Below, one piece after another: positions 23,465 to 31,552 of a DNA stretch of 48,325 nt. The notes beneath the pieces were generated by a model. That model was given only the letters and a program-made list of their open reading frames with translations, searched no databases and was not told the origin of the DNA. Source of the stretch: Rhodocyclaceae bacterium (lineage in GTDB: Bacteria > Pseudomonadota > Gammaproteobacteria > Burkholderiales > Ga0077523); the NCBI GenBank assembly GCA_020248405.1, contig JADCHQ010000030.1, forward strand, positions 1-48,325, read 5' to 3'. How positions within the stretch are numbered: position 1 is the first letter of the stretch; each line of letters opens with the position of its first letter. Made by a program: the position numbers and the translations under genes.

Positions 23465-24484
23465 ATGGATTTCTTCCAGCAACTGCTCGGCCCGGCGTGG
23501 CCCCTGGTGTGGACCACGCTCAAGATCGTGGCCATCGTGCTGCCCATCATGGGTGCGGTGGCCTATCTCACCCTGGCCGAACGCAAGGTGATCGGCTACA
23601 TCCAGGTGCGGATCGGGCCGAACCGCGTGGGGCCGCGCGGACTGCTGCAACCCATCGCCGACGCGCTGAAGCTGCTCACCAAGGAAATCATCATCCCGGC
23701 GGGCGCGAACCGCTTCCTGTTCCTGCTGGCGCCCGTGATCTCCATCATGGCAGCCCTGGCGGCCTGGGCGGTGATCCCCTTCGACGCCCACCTGGTTCTG
23801 GCGGACGTGAACGCGGGGCTTCTCTACGTGCTGGCCATCACCTCCATGGGCGTGTATGGGGTCATCATCGCCGGCTGGGCCTCCAATTCCAAGTACGCCT
23901 TCCTCGGCGGCCTGCGCTCCGCGGCCCAGATCGTGGCCTACGAAATTGCCATGGGCTTTGCGCTGGTGGGCGTGCTGATGATGTCTAACAGCCTCAATCT
24001 CGGCGACATCGTGCGCGCCCAGGAGGGCAGGGCAGGGCTGCTGTCCTGGAACTGGATCCCGCTTTTTCCCATGTTCGTGGTGTACGTGATTTCCGCGGTG
24101 GCCGAGACCAACCGCGCACCCTTCGACGTGGCCGAGGGCGAATCCGAGATCGTGGCAGGCTTCCACGTGGAGTACTCGGGTATGGCCTTCGCCATTTTCT
24201 TCCTGGCCGAGTACGCCAACATGATCCTGGTGTCCACGCTGGCGGCGATCATGTTCCTCGGCGGGTGGCTATCGCCCGTTCCCGGCCTGCCCGGCGGGGT
24301 CCACTGGCTGCTGCTCAAGGTGGTGTTCGGGCTGTTTTTCTTCCTGTGGTTCCGCGCCACCTTCCCGCGCTACCGCTACGACCAAATTATGCGTCTGGGC
24401 TGGAAGGTGTTCATCCCAGTTACGCTGGTATGGCTGCTGGTGGTGGGCGTGTGGATGCGTACGCCGCTGTGGCTGTGGAACTGA
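23465..24484 (+). CDS. nuoH: NADH-quinone oxidoreductase subunit H
   Basis: NuoH (ND1 homologue) lines the quinone entry channel at the base of the peripheral arm. The 339-aa protein has about eight transmembrane helices. The conserved cytoplasmic loops are present: [20 protein letters not shown] near residue 38, and [15 protein letters not shown] with VEYSGM in the region of residues 217-240. The ATG at 23465 is 8 nt after nuoG; upstream in-frame extension overlaps nuoG and is not real. nuoI follows after 10 nt. Confidence 0.97.
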   Translation: MDFFQQLLGPAWPLVWTTLKIVAIVLPIMGAVAYLTLAERKVIGYIQVRIGPNRVGPRGLLQPIADALKLLTKEIIIPAGANRFLFLLAPVISIMAALAAWAVIPFDAHLVLADVNAGLLYVLAITSMGVYGVIIAGWASNSKYAFLGGLRSAAQIVAYEIAMGFALVGVLMMSNSLNLGDIVRAQEGRAGLLSWNWIPLFPMFVVYVISAVAETNRAPFDVAEGESEIVAGFHVEYSGMAFAIFFLAEYANMILVSTLAAIMFLGGWLSPVPGLPGGVHWLLLKVVFGLFFFLWFRATFPRYRYDQIMRLGWKVFIPVTLVWLLVVGVWMRTPLWLWN

Positions 24485-24494
24485 GGCCCATACC

Positions 24495-24983
24495 GTGAAC
24501 GCGATCCGCGAGTTCTTCCGCACCTTCCTGCTCTTCGAACTGCTGCGCGGCATGGCGCTCACCGGCCGGCATCTGTTCGCGCGCAAGATCACCATCCAGT
24601 ACCCCGACGAAAAAACGCCCCAGAGCCCGCGCTTTCGCGGCCTGCACGCCCTGCGCCGTTATCCCAATGGCGAGGAGCGCTGCATCGCCTGCAAGCTGTG
24701 CGAGGCGGTGTGCCCGGCGCTTGCCATCACCATCGAATCGGAGCAGCGCACCGACGGCACCCGTCGCACCACGCGCTACGAAATCGACCTCACCAAATGC
24801 ATTTTCTGCGGTTTCTGCGAGGAGTCCTGCCCGGTGGACAGCATCGTCGAGACGCGCCTGTTCGAATACCACGGTGAGCGCCGCGGTGATCTGGTCTACA
24901 CCAAAGAGATGCTTCTGGCCATCGGCGACCGCTACGAGCGCCAGATCGCCTCGGATCGTGCCGCGGATGCCGCCTATCGCTAG
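24495..24983 (+). CDS. nuoI: NADH-quinone oxidoreductase subunit I
   Basis: NuoI (TYKY subunit) holds the two [4Fe-4S] clusters N6a and N6b that connect to N2. The 162-aa protein has an amphipathic N-terminal membrane-surface helix and two ferredoxin motifs, [12 protein letters not shown] and [12 protein letters not shown]. Translation starts at GTG 24495. A GC-rich hairpin lies in the 66-nt gap before nuoJ. Confidence 0.97.
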   Translation: MNAIREFFRTFLLFELLRGMALTGRHLFARKITIQYPDEKTPQSPRFRGLHALRRYPNGEERCIACKLCEAVCPALAITIESEQRTDGTRRTTRYEIDLTKCIFCGFCEESCPVDSIVETRLFEYHGERRGDLVYTKEMLLAIGDRYERQIASDRAADAAYR

Positions 24984-24985
24984 CC

Positions 24986-25001
24986 GGGCCGCGAGCGGCC
25001 C
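24986..25001 (+). promoter_or_regulatory. intercistronic hairpin between nuoI and nuoJ
   Basis: GGGCCG (24986-24991), loop CGAG, CGGCCC (24996-25001) begins 2 nt after the nuoI stop codon. It has no T-run. The position marks the boundary between the soluble-arm/NuoH part and the remaining membrane-arm genes, so it may mark an mRNA processing or stability boundary; this is inference only. Confidence 0.3.
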
Positions 25002-25049
25002 GCGGCGCCTGCGCGGGGGCCGTCGCCCGAACCCATCCCACCCCACCCC

Positions 25050-25673
25050 ATGAGCTTCCAGACCGCCATCTTCTACGCCTTCGCGGCCATCCTGCTGTTC
25101 GCCGCCCTGCGCGTCATCACGGCCCGCAATCCAGTGCATTCCGCGCTGTTCCTGGTGCTGGCCTTCGTCACCGCGGCAGGCTTGTGGATGCTGCTGGAGG
25201 CCGAGTTCCTCGCCATCGTGCTGGTGCTGGTATACGTGGGCGCTGTGATGGTGTTGTTCCTGTTCGTGGTGATGATGCTCGACATCAACCTCGACCGGCT
25301 GCGGGAAGGCTACTGGGACTACCTGGTGCCCGCTCTCGTGGTGGCGGGGGTCATGGTGCTGGAGATGGCCACCATCCTGCTGGGCCGCTACTTTTCGCTG
25401 GAGGGCATGCCCCGGCCCTCGCCCCGGCCCGCGGACTACAGCAACACCCGGGAACTGGGCCGCCTGGTGTACACCGAGTACGTCTATCCCTTCGAAGTGG
25501 CGGCGGTGCTGCTGCTGGTGGCTATCGTGGCCGCCATTGCCCTGACGCTGCGTGCCCGCAAGGACAGCAAGTTCCAGGATCCCGCGCGCCAGGTGAAGGT
25601 GAAGCGCGCCGATCGCGTGCGGCTGGTGTCCATGCCGGCCGAGAAACCCGCCGGCGGCGGCAAGGAAGGGTGA
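25050..25673 (+). CDS. nuoJ: NADH-quinone oxidoreductase subunit J
   Basis: NuoJ (ND6 homologue) is a membrane subunit whose helix 3 contains the pi-bulge that takes part in coupling. The 207-aa protein has five transmembrane helices. The conserved stretch [19 protein letters not shown] corresponds to helix 3. The hydrophilic C-terminal tail (after about residue 165) is basic. It ends 2 nt before the nuoK ATG. Confidence 0.96.
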   Translation: MSFQTAIFYAFAAILLFAALRVITARNPVHSALFLVLAFVTAAGLWMLLEAEFLAIVLVLVYVGAVMVLFLFVVMMLDINLDRLREGYWDYLVPALVVAGVMVLEMATILLGRYFSLEGMPRPSPRPADYSNTRELGRLVYTEYVYPFEVAAVLLLVAIVAAIALTLRARKDSKFQDPARQVKVKRADRVRLVSMPAEKPAGGGKEG

Positions 25674-25675
25674 CC

Positions 25676-25981
25676 ATGGTGCCCTTGTCCCATTACCTGG
25701 TCCTGGGGGCGCTGCTGTTCGCCATCGCCGTGGTGGGCATCTTCCTGAATCGCAAGAACGTCATCATCCTGCTCATGGCCATCGAGCTCATGCTGCTGGC
25801 GGTGAACCTGAATTTCATCGCCTTCTCCCACTTCCTGGGCGACTATGCCGGCCAGGTGTTCGTGTTCTTCATCCTCACCGTGGCCGCGGCCGAGTCCGCC
25901 ATCGGGCTGGCCATCCTGGTGGTGCTGTTCCGCAACCTGCGCACCATCAACGTGGACGACATCCAGGGCTTGAAGGGTTGA
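25676..25981 (+). CDS. nuoK: NADH-quinone oxidoreductase subunit K
   Basis: NuoK (ND4L homologue) is a 101-aa, three-helix proton-channel subunit. Two membrane glutamates essential in other bacteria are present, in LMAIELML (helix 2) and [13 protein letters not shown] (helix 3). The ATG at 25676 gives the usual [14 protein letters not shown]-terminus. nuoL follows after 4 nt. Confidence 0.96.
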   Translation: MVPLSHYLVLGALLFAIAVVGIFLNRKNVIILLMAIELMLLAVNLNFIAFSHFLGDYAGQVFVFFILTVAAAESAIGLAILVVLFRNLRTINVDDIQGLKG

Positions 25982-25985
25982 CCCC

Positions 25986-27980
25986 ATGAAAAGCCTTTGT
26001 CTGCTGGTTGTCCTGGCGCCCCTGGCCGGCGCGCTCCTGGCCGGGCTGCTGGGCCGCGTCGTGGGCCGCCGTGGCGCCCATGTGGCCACCATCCTCGGTG
26101 TGCTGGTGTCCCTCATCGGGGCGGTGCTGGTGTTCCAGCAGGTGGCTGCCGGGCAGACTTTCAATGGCGCGGTGTACACCTGGATGGTGTCGGGCGATCT
26201 CAGGCTCGAAGTGGGTTTTCTCATCGACGCGCTCACCGCCACCATGATGCTAGTGGTCACTTCTGTGTCGCTGATGGTACACATCTACACCATCGGCTAC
26301 ATGCGCGATGACCCGGGCTATCAGCGCTTCTTCAGCTACATTTCGTTGTTCACCTTCGCCATGCTCATGCTGGTCATGAGCAACAACTTCCTGCAGCTGT
26401 TTTTTGGCTGGGAGGCGGTGGGGCTGGTGTCCTATCTGCTGATCGGCTTCTGGTACACGCGGCCCACGGCCATCTACGCCAACCTCAAGGCCTTCCTGGT
26501 GAACCGGGTGGGGGATTTCGGCTTCCTGCTGGGCATCGGCCTGGTGCTTGCGCATTTCGGCTCCCTCGACTACGCCGCCGTGTTCGCGGCCGCGCCCGCC
26601 AAGGCAGGTGAAACCATCACCCTGTGGGGCGATGCGCCCTGGTCGCTCATCACAGTCACCTGCATCCTGCTGTTCGTGGGCGCCATGGGCAAATCGGCGC
26701 AGTTCCCCTTGCACGTGTGGCTGCCCGACTCCATGGAAGGCCCCACGCCCATCTCGGCACTGATTCACGCGGCGACCATGGTGACGGCGGGCATCTTCAT
26801 GGTGGCGCGCATGTCGCCGCTGTTCGAGCTCTCCGACACGGCGCTGTCGGTGGTTCTGGTCACCGGTGCCATCACGGCGCTGTTCATGGGCCTGCTGGGC
26901 ATGGTCCAACACGACATCAAGCGCGTGGTGGCCTACTCCACGCTGTCGCAGCTCGGCTATATGACGGTGGCACTGGGCGTGTCGGCCTATTCCGTGGCCA
27001 TCTTCCACCTCATGACCCACGCCTTCTTCAAGGCTCTGCTGTTTCTGGCGGCCGGCTCGGTGATCATGGGTATGCATCACGACCAGGACATCCGCCACAT
27101 GGGCGGCTTGCGCCGCTGGATGCCGGTCACCTGGATCACTTCGCTGGCGGGATCGCTGGCGCTCATCGGCACGCCTTTCCTGTCGGGCTTCTACTCCAAG
27201 GACAGCATCATCGAGGCGGTGCACGCCTCGCACCTTCCTGGCGCCGGCTTTGCGGTCTTTGCGGTGACGGCCGGTGTGTTCATCACCGCCTTCTATTCCT
27301 TCCGCATGTATTTCTTGGTGTTCCACGGCAAGGAGCGCTTCGATACCGCTGCCACCCACGATCACCACCATGGCCACGATCACCACGGGCACCACGGCGG
27401 CCCGCCGCACGAGTCGCCGTGGGTGGTGACGCTGCCGCTGGTGCTGCTGGCGATCCCGTCGCTGGCGATCGGGTTCGTTGCCGTCGGCCCCATGCTGCAT
27501 GGCGACTTCCTCGCCGGGGCCATCCACGTGGATGCTCGACACGGTGCCATGGCGGAACTGACAGAGCACTTCCACGGCGCCCTCGCCATGGGTCTGCACG
27601 CCTTCGCCACGCTGCCTTTCTGGCTTGCCGCGGCGGGCGTGGCGCTCGCATGGTTGCTGTACCTGGTGAAACCGGCAATTCCCGCCGCCATTGCCGCCCG
27701 CGCAGGCGTCTTGTACCGGCTGCTGCTCAACAAGTACTACCTGGACGAGATCTACGCCTTCGTGTTCGCAGGCGGCGCGCGCGCCCTGGGCCGCGGGCTG
27801 TGGCGGGTGGGGGACATGGCCATCATCGACGGCGCCCTGGTGAATGGCTCGGCGCGGCTGGTGGGCTGGCTGGCGGGCGCGGCGCGCCGGGTGCAGTCGG
27901 GGCTCATCTACCACTACGCCTTCGTCATGATCATCGGCGTGTTCGCCCTGCTCACCCTGTTCTTCGTGCGGATGGCCTGA
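25986..27980 (+). CDS. nuoL: NADH-quinone oxidoreductase subunit L, with histidine-rich loop
   Basis: NuoL (ND5 homologue) is the distal antiporter-like proton pump, and its long lateral helix braces the membrane arm. The 664-aa protein has about 16 transmembrane segments. The channel Glu is in FFGWEAVGLVSYLL and the conserved Lys/His region is in SAQFPLHVWLPDSMEGPTP. Residues 458-475 form a hydrophilic loop with ten histidines in eighteen positions (THDHHHGHDHHGHHGG), a possible metal-binding segment. Such loops occur in some betaproteobacterial NuoL proteins but their role is unproven. Confidence 0.97.
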   Translation: MKSLCLLVVLAPLAGALLAGLLGRVVGRRGAHVATILGVLVSLIGAVLVFQQVAAGQTFNGAVYTWMVSGDLRLEVGFLIDALTATMMLVVTSVSLMVHIYTIGYMRDDPGYQRFFSYISLFTFAMLMLVMSNNFLQLFFGWEAVGLVSYLLIGFWYTRPTAIYANLKAFLVNRVGDFGFLLGIGLVLAHFGSLDYAAVFAAAPAKAGETITLWGDAPWSLITVTCILLFVGAMGKSAQFPLHVWLPDSMEGPTPISALIHAATMVTAGIFMVARMSPLFELSDTALSVVLVTGAITALFMGLLGMVQHDIKRVVAYSTLSQLGYMTVALGVSAYSVAIFHLMTHAFFKALLFLAAGSVIMGMHHDQDIRHMGGLRRWMPVTWITSLAGSLALIGTPFLSGFYSKDSIIEAVHASHLPGAGFAVFAVTAGVFITAFYSFRMYFLVFHGKERFDTAATHDHHHGHDHHGHHGGPPHESPWVVTLPLVLLAIPSLAIGFVAVGPMLHGDFLAGAIHVDARHGAMAELTEHFHGALAMGLHAFATLPFWLAAAGVALAWLLYLVKPAIPAAIAARAGVLYRLLLNKYYLDEIYAFVFAGGARALGRGLWRVGDMAIIDGALVNGSARLVGWLAGAARRVQSGLIYHYAFVMIIGVFALLTLFFVRMA

Positions 27981-27984
27981 GCCC

Positions 27985-29460
27985 ATGCCGATCCTCACCC
28001 TCGTCATCTGGGTTCCCATCTTTGCCGGCCTGGCGGTGCTCGCCACCGGGTCCGATCGCAACGCCGGCACGGCCCGCTGGCTGGCGCTGGCCGGCGCCCT
28101 CGCGGGACTGCTGGCCTGCGTGCCGCTGGTCACCGGCTTCCACGTGGCCGCCAGCGGCATGCAGTTCGCGGAAAAGGCGCTGTGGATCGAGCGCTACCGG
28201 GTTCATTACCACCTGGGCATCGACGGCATCTCCCTGCTTCTCATCCTGCTCAACGCCTTCACCACCGTGCTGGTGGTGATCGCCGGATGGAAAGTGATCG
28301 AGCAGCGCGTGGCCCAGTACATGGCGGCATTCCTGGTCATGTCGGGGCTGATGAACGGCGTGTTCGCGGCTCGCGACGCCCTGCTGTTCTTCGTGTTCTT
28401 CGAGGCAACGCTCATCCCGCTGTTCCTCGTCATCGGCGTGTGGGGCGGGCCCAACCGCGTGTACGCCGCGATCAAGTTCTTCCTCTACACCCTCATCGGC
28501 TCGCTGCTCATGCTGGTGGCGCTGCTGTACCTCTACAACGCGGCGGGCGGCAGCTTCGACCTTGAAGACCTCTATCGCACCCCGCTGTCCATGGCGGCTC
28601 AGACCGCGGTGTTCCTGGCGTTCCTGGCCGCATTCGCCGTGAAGGTGCCCATGTGGCCGGTGCACACCTGGCTGCCCGATGCCCACGTGGAGGCACCCAC
28701 GGGGGGCTCCGTGGTGCTGGCAGCCATCGCGCTCAAGCTGGGCGGCTATGGCCTGTTGCGCTTCTCCCTGCCAATCGTGCCCGATGCCAGCCACGCGCTC
28801 TCGGGATTGGTGATCGGGTTGTCTCTGGTGGCTGTGGTGTACATCGGCCTGGTGGCCCTGGTGCAGGCCGACATGAAGAAACTCATCGCCTACTCCTCCA
28901 TCGCCCACATGGGTTTCGTGACCCTGGGGGTGTTTCTGTTCGACCGTCTCGGCATGCAGGGCGCGATCCTGCAGATGATCTCCCACGGCTTCGTGTCCGG
29001 TGCGCTGTTCCTGTGCGTGGGGGTCCTCTATGACCGGCTGCACTCGCGCCAAATTGCCGACTACGGCGGCGTGGTGAACCGCATGCCCGTGTTCGCCGCC
29101 TTCTTCATGCTGTTCGCCATGGCTAACGCCGGCTTGCCCGGCACCAGCGGATTCGTGGGCGAGTTCATGGTGGTGCTGGCGGCCGTGAAGGTGAATTTCT
29201 GGGTCGCGGCGCTGGCGGCCACCACGCTGATCTTCGGTGCCGCCTACACCCTGTGGATGTATAAGCGCGTGATTTTCGGCGCCGTGGCCAGCCCGGCCGT
29301 GGCGGGCCTCCAGGACCTGGAGCCGCGTGAGTGGCTCTTGCTGGGCCTGCTGGCAGCCCTCACGCTATTCATGGGCTTGTATCCCGCCCCCTTCAACGCC
29401 GTGCTGGAAGCCCCGGTGAGCGAGTTGCTCGCCCAGGCGGCGCGCAGCAAGCTGCCCTGA
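27985..29460 (+). CDS. nuoM: NADH-quinone oxidoreductase subunit M
   Basis: NuoM (ND4 homologue) is one of three antiporter-like proton-pumping subunits. The 491-aa protein has about 14 transmembrane helices. The key Glu is in FFEATLIPLFLVIGVWGG, the first Lys region is in FAVKVPMWPVHTWLPDAH, and the conserved VEAPTGGSV loop and SSIAHMGFV follow. The ATG at 27985 is 4 nt after the nuoL stop. Confidence 0.97.
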   Translation: MPILTLVIWVPIFAGLAVLATGSDRNAGTARWLALAGALAGLLACVPLVTGFHVAASGMQFAEKALWIERYRVHYHLGIDGISLLLILLNAFTTVLVVIAGWKVIEQRVAQYMAAFLVMSGLMNGVFAARDALLFFVFFEATLIPLFLVIGVWGGPNRVYAAIKFFLYTLIGSLLMLVALLYLYNAAGGSFDLEDLYRTPLSMAAQTAVFLAFLAAFAVKVPMWPVHTWLPDAHVEAPTGGSVVLAAIALKLGGYGLLRFSLPIVPDASHALSGLVIGLSLVAVVYIGLVALVQADMKKLIAYSSIAHMGFVTLGVFLFDRLGMQGAILQMISHGFVSGALFLCVGVLYDRLHSRQIADYGGVVNRMPVFAAFFMLFAMANAGLPGTSGFVGEFMVVLAAVKVNFWVAALAATTLIFGAAYTLWMYKRVIFGAVASPAVAGLQDLEPREWLLLGLLAALTLFMGLYPAPFNAVLEAPVSELLAQAARSKLP

Positions 29461-29476
29461 TCCCCGGAGACCGCGC

Positions 29477-30928
29477 GTGACCCTGTCCGCCGCCGACTAC
29501 CTGGCTGTCTGGCCCGAGATCCTCGTGCTGGTGATGGTGTGCGTGATTCTAGTGGTGGACCTGTTCCTGCGCGAATCGCAGCGGGTCATCGGCTATGCCC
29601 TCGCGCTCGCCACCCTGGCCGCGGCTGCCGGGCTGATCGCTCTGTCCTCGATGCCGGGCCGCGTCGTTGCCCTGAACGGCATGTTCGTGGACGATCCCTT
29701 AGCCGACGCCCTGAAGATTGCGGTGTGCCTGGTGGCAGGTGTCGTGGTGGTTTACTCGCGCGGCTATGCCACCGCGCGCGGCTTGTTCAAGGGCGAATTC
29801 TTCTGCCTGGTGCTGTTTGCCGCTCTCGGCATGATGGTGATGATCTCCGCCAATCACCTGCTGATGCTCTACCTCGGGCTCGAGCTGTTGTCCCTGTCGC
29901 TCTACGCGCTGGTGGCACTGCAGCGCGACTCGCGCGATGCCACCGAGGCGGCCATGAAGTACTTCGTGCTGGGGGCGCTCGCTTCCGGGCTGCTGCTGTA
30001 CGGCATGTCCATGATCTATGGCGCCACCGGGCAGCTCGAGATTCCAAAGGTGGCTGCCACCATCGCCGAAGGCCGCGCCAACAGCACCATCCTGATGTTC
30101 GGATTGGTGTTCCTGGTGGCGGGCGTGGGCTTCAAGCTCGGCGCCGTGCCTTTTCACATGTGGGTGCCCGATGTCTACCAAGGTGCACCCACCGCCGTGA
30201 CCATGTTCATCGGCACCGCGCCGAAGCTTGCCGCTTTCGCCTTCGTCATGCGCTTGCTGGTGGAAACCCTCGGTGCGCCGGCGCTGGTGGCGGAGTGGCG
30301 CCAGATGCTCACGCTGCTCGCGGTGGCGTCGCTCGCAGTGGGCAACGTGGCTGCCATCGCCCAGACCAACCTGAAGCGCATGCTCGCCTACTCCACCATC
30401 TCCCACATGGGCTTCCTGTTGCTGGGCGTCATCGCAGCCCGTCCCGATGGCTACGGGGCTGCCATGTTCTATGCCATGGTGTATGCGATGACCGGGCTTG
30501 GCGCCTTCGGCATGATCCTGCTGCTGGCCCGCGATGGGTTCGAGGCCGACCGTTTGGAAGACTTCAAGGGCCTGAACCGTCGTAGCCCCTGGTATGCATT
30601 CCTGATGCTCCTGCTGATGTTTTCCATGGCTGGCGTGCCGCCCACCGTGGGGTTCTATGCCAAACTGGCGGTGATCGAGGCCGTGGTGCAAGCCGGGCAG
30701 GTCTGGCTTGCCATCGTGGCGGTTCTCATGTCCCTGATCGGCGCGTTCTACTACCTGCGCATGGTCAAGCTGATGTACTTCGACGAGCCCTCCGACACCG
30801 CCCCCATCTCGGCGGACATGGGTGTGCGGGTGCTGCTCTCCATCAATGGACTCGCCGCCCTGGCGGTGGGTCTGTTGCCTGGCTGGCTGATGGCCCTGTG
30901 CCAGAAGGCCATCCAGGGCTCGCTGTGA
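29477..30928 (+). CDS. nuoN: NADH-quinone oxidoreductase subunit N
   Basis: NuoN (ND2 homologue) is the third antiporter-like subunit. The 483-aa protein has about 14 transmembrane helices. The Glu of the proton channel is in MLYLGLELLSLSLYAL, and FKLGAVPFHMWVPDVYQGAPT and STISHMGFLLLG follow. Translation starts at GTG 29477, 16 nt after nuoM. The last codons overlap the GTG start of the downstream Nudix gene by 4 nt (GTGA). The DUF2818 gene often found after nuoN in betaproteobacteria is absent here. Confidence 0.97.
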   Translation: MTLSAADYLAVWPEILVLVMVCVILVVDLFLRESQRVIGYALALATLAAAAGLIALSSMPGRVVALNGMFVDDPLADALKIAVCLVAGVVVVYSRGYATARGLFKGEFFCLVLFAALGMMVMISANHLLMLYLGLELLSLSLYALVALQRDSRDATEAAMKYFVLGALASGLLLYGMSMIYGATGQLEIPKVAATIAEGRANSTILMFGLVFLVAGVGFKLGAVPFHMWVPDVYQGAPTAVTMFIGTAPKLAAFAFVMRLLVETLGAPALVAEWRQMLTLLAVASLAVGNVAAIAQTNLKRMLAYSTISHMGFLLLGVIAARPDGYGAAMFYAMVYAMTGLGAFGMILLLARDGFEADRLEDFKGLNRRSPWYAFLMLLLMFSMAGVPPTVGFYAKLAVIEAVVQAGQVWLAIVAVLMSLIGAFYYLRMVKLMYFDEPSDTAPISADMGVRVLLSINGLAALAVGLLPGWLMALCQKAIQGSL

Positions 30929-31503
30929 GCGACGAACCGCAGGCCAAGGACGACTTTACCGAGCACGAGCTCGCGGCCACTACCATCTATCGGGGACGGC
31001 TGCTGCAGGTGCGTGAAGATACGGTGCGTCTACCCAATGGGCAGCATGCCTTGCGTGAGTACGTGCTACACCCCGGCGCAGCGGTCATCCTGCCCTTGTT
31101 CGAGGATGGGGCGGTGCTGCTGGAGCGACAGTTCCGGTATCCCCTCAGGCGCCATTTTTACGAGTTGCCTGCCGGCAAGCTGGACTCGGGCGAGGTGCCG
31201 CTTGTTACCGCCAAGCGTGAATTGCGCGAGGAAACCGGCTACGAGGCGGAGCACTGGCAGCATCTGTGCACCCTGCATCCCTGCGTGGGCTACTCCGACG
31301 AGGCCATCGATTTGTTCCTTGCGCGGGGCCTGTCCTTCCGCGGCCACTCGCGCGACGTGGACGAGTTCCTGGAAACCCTCGTGGTTCCCCTGGACAAGGC
31401 CCTGGCCTGGGTCGGGCAGGGGCGAATCACCGAGGTCAAGACGATTCTCGGCTTGTTGTGGGCCGATCGGCTGGGCCGGGGCGAGTCGGTGGGGCCTCTG
31501 TAG
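30925..31503 (+). CDS. Nudix hydrolase, probable ADP-ribose pyrophosphatase
   Basis: A 192-aa Nudix protein resembling NudF-type ADP-ribose pyrophosphatases, which split ADP-ribose into AMP and ribose-5-phosphate. The full Nudix box is present: G-x5-E-x7-REL-x-EE-x-G-Y, in GKLDSGEVPLVTAK followed by RELREETGY. The preceding GAAVILPLFEDGAVLLERQFRYPL matches the ADP-ribose-type subgroup. The GTG at 30925 overlaps the nuoN stop by 4 nt, so it is translationally coupled to the complex I operon. NAD-derived ADP-ribose as substrate would fit that context, but the substrate is inferred. Confidence 0.88.
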   Translation: MSDEPQAKDDFTEHELAATTIYRGRLLQVREDTVRLPNGQHALREYVLHPGAAVILPLFEDGAVLLERQFRYPLRRHFYELPAGKLDSGEVPLVTAKRELREETGYEAEHWQHLCTLHPCVGYSDEAIDLFLARGLSFRGHSRDVDEFLETLVVPLDKALAWVGQGRITEVKTILGLLWADRLGRGESVGPL

Positions 31504-31552
31504 CGTCGCGCCCACTCCCCTGGCCCGGCGGCACGCTATGGCGTCCCGACCC

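Noticed and set aside
26250..28160. 636-codon open frame antisense to nuoL/nuoM
   Set aside because: Low-complexity His/Gln/Arg-rich translation that crosses two genuine nuo genes; no domain recognised.
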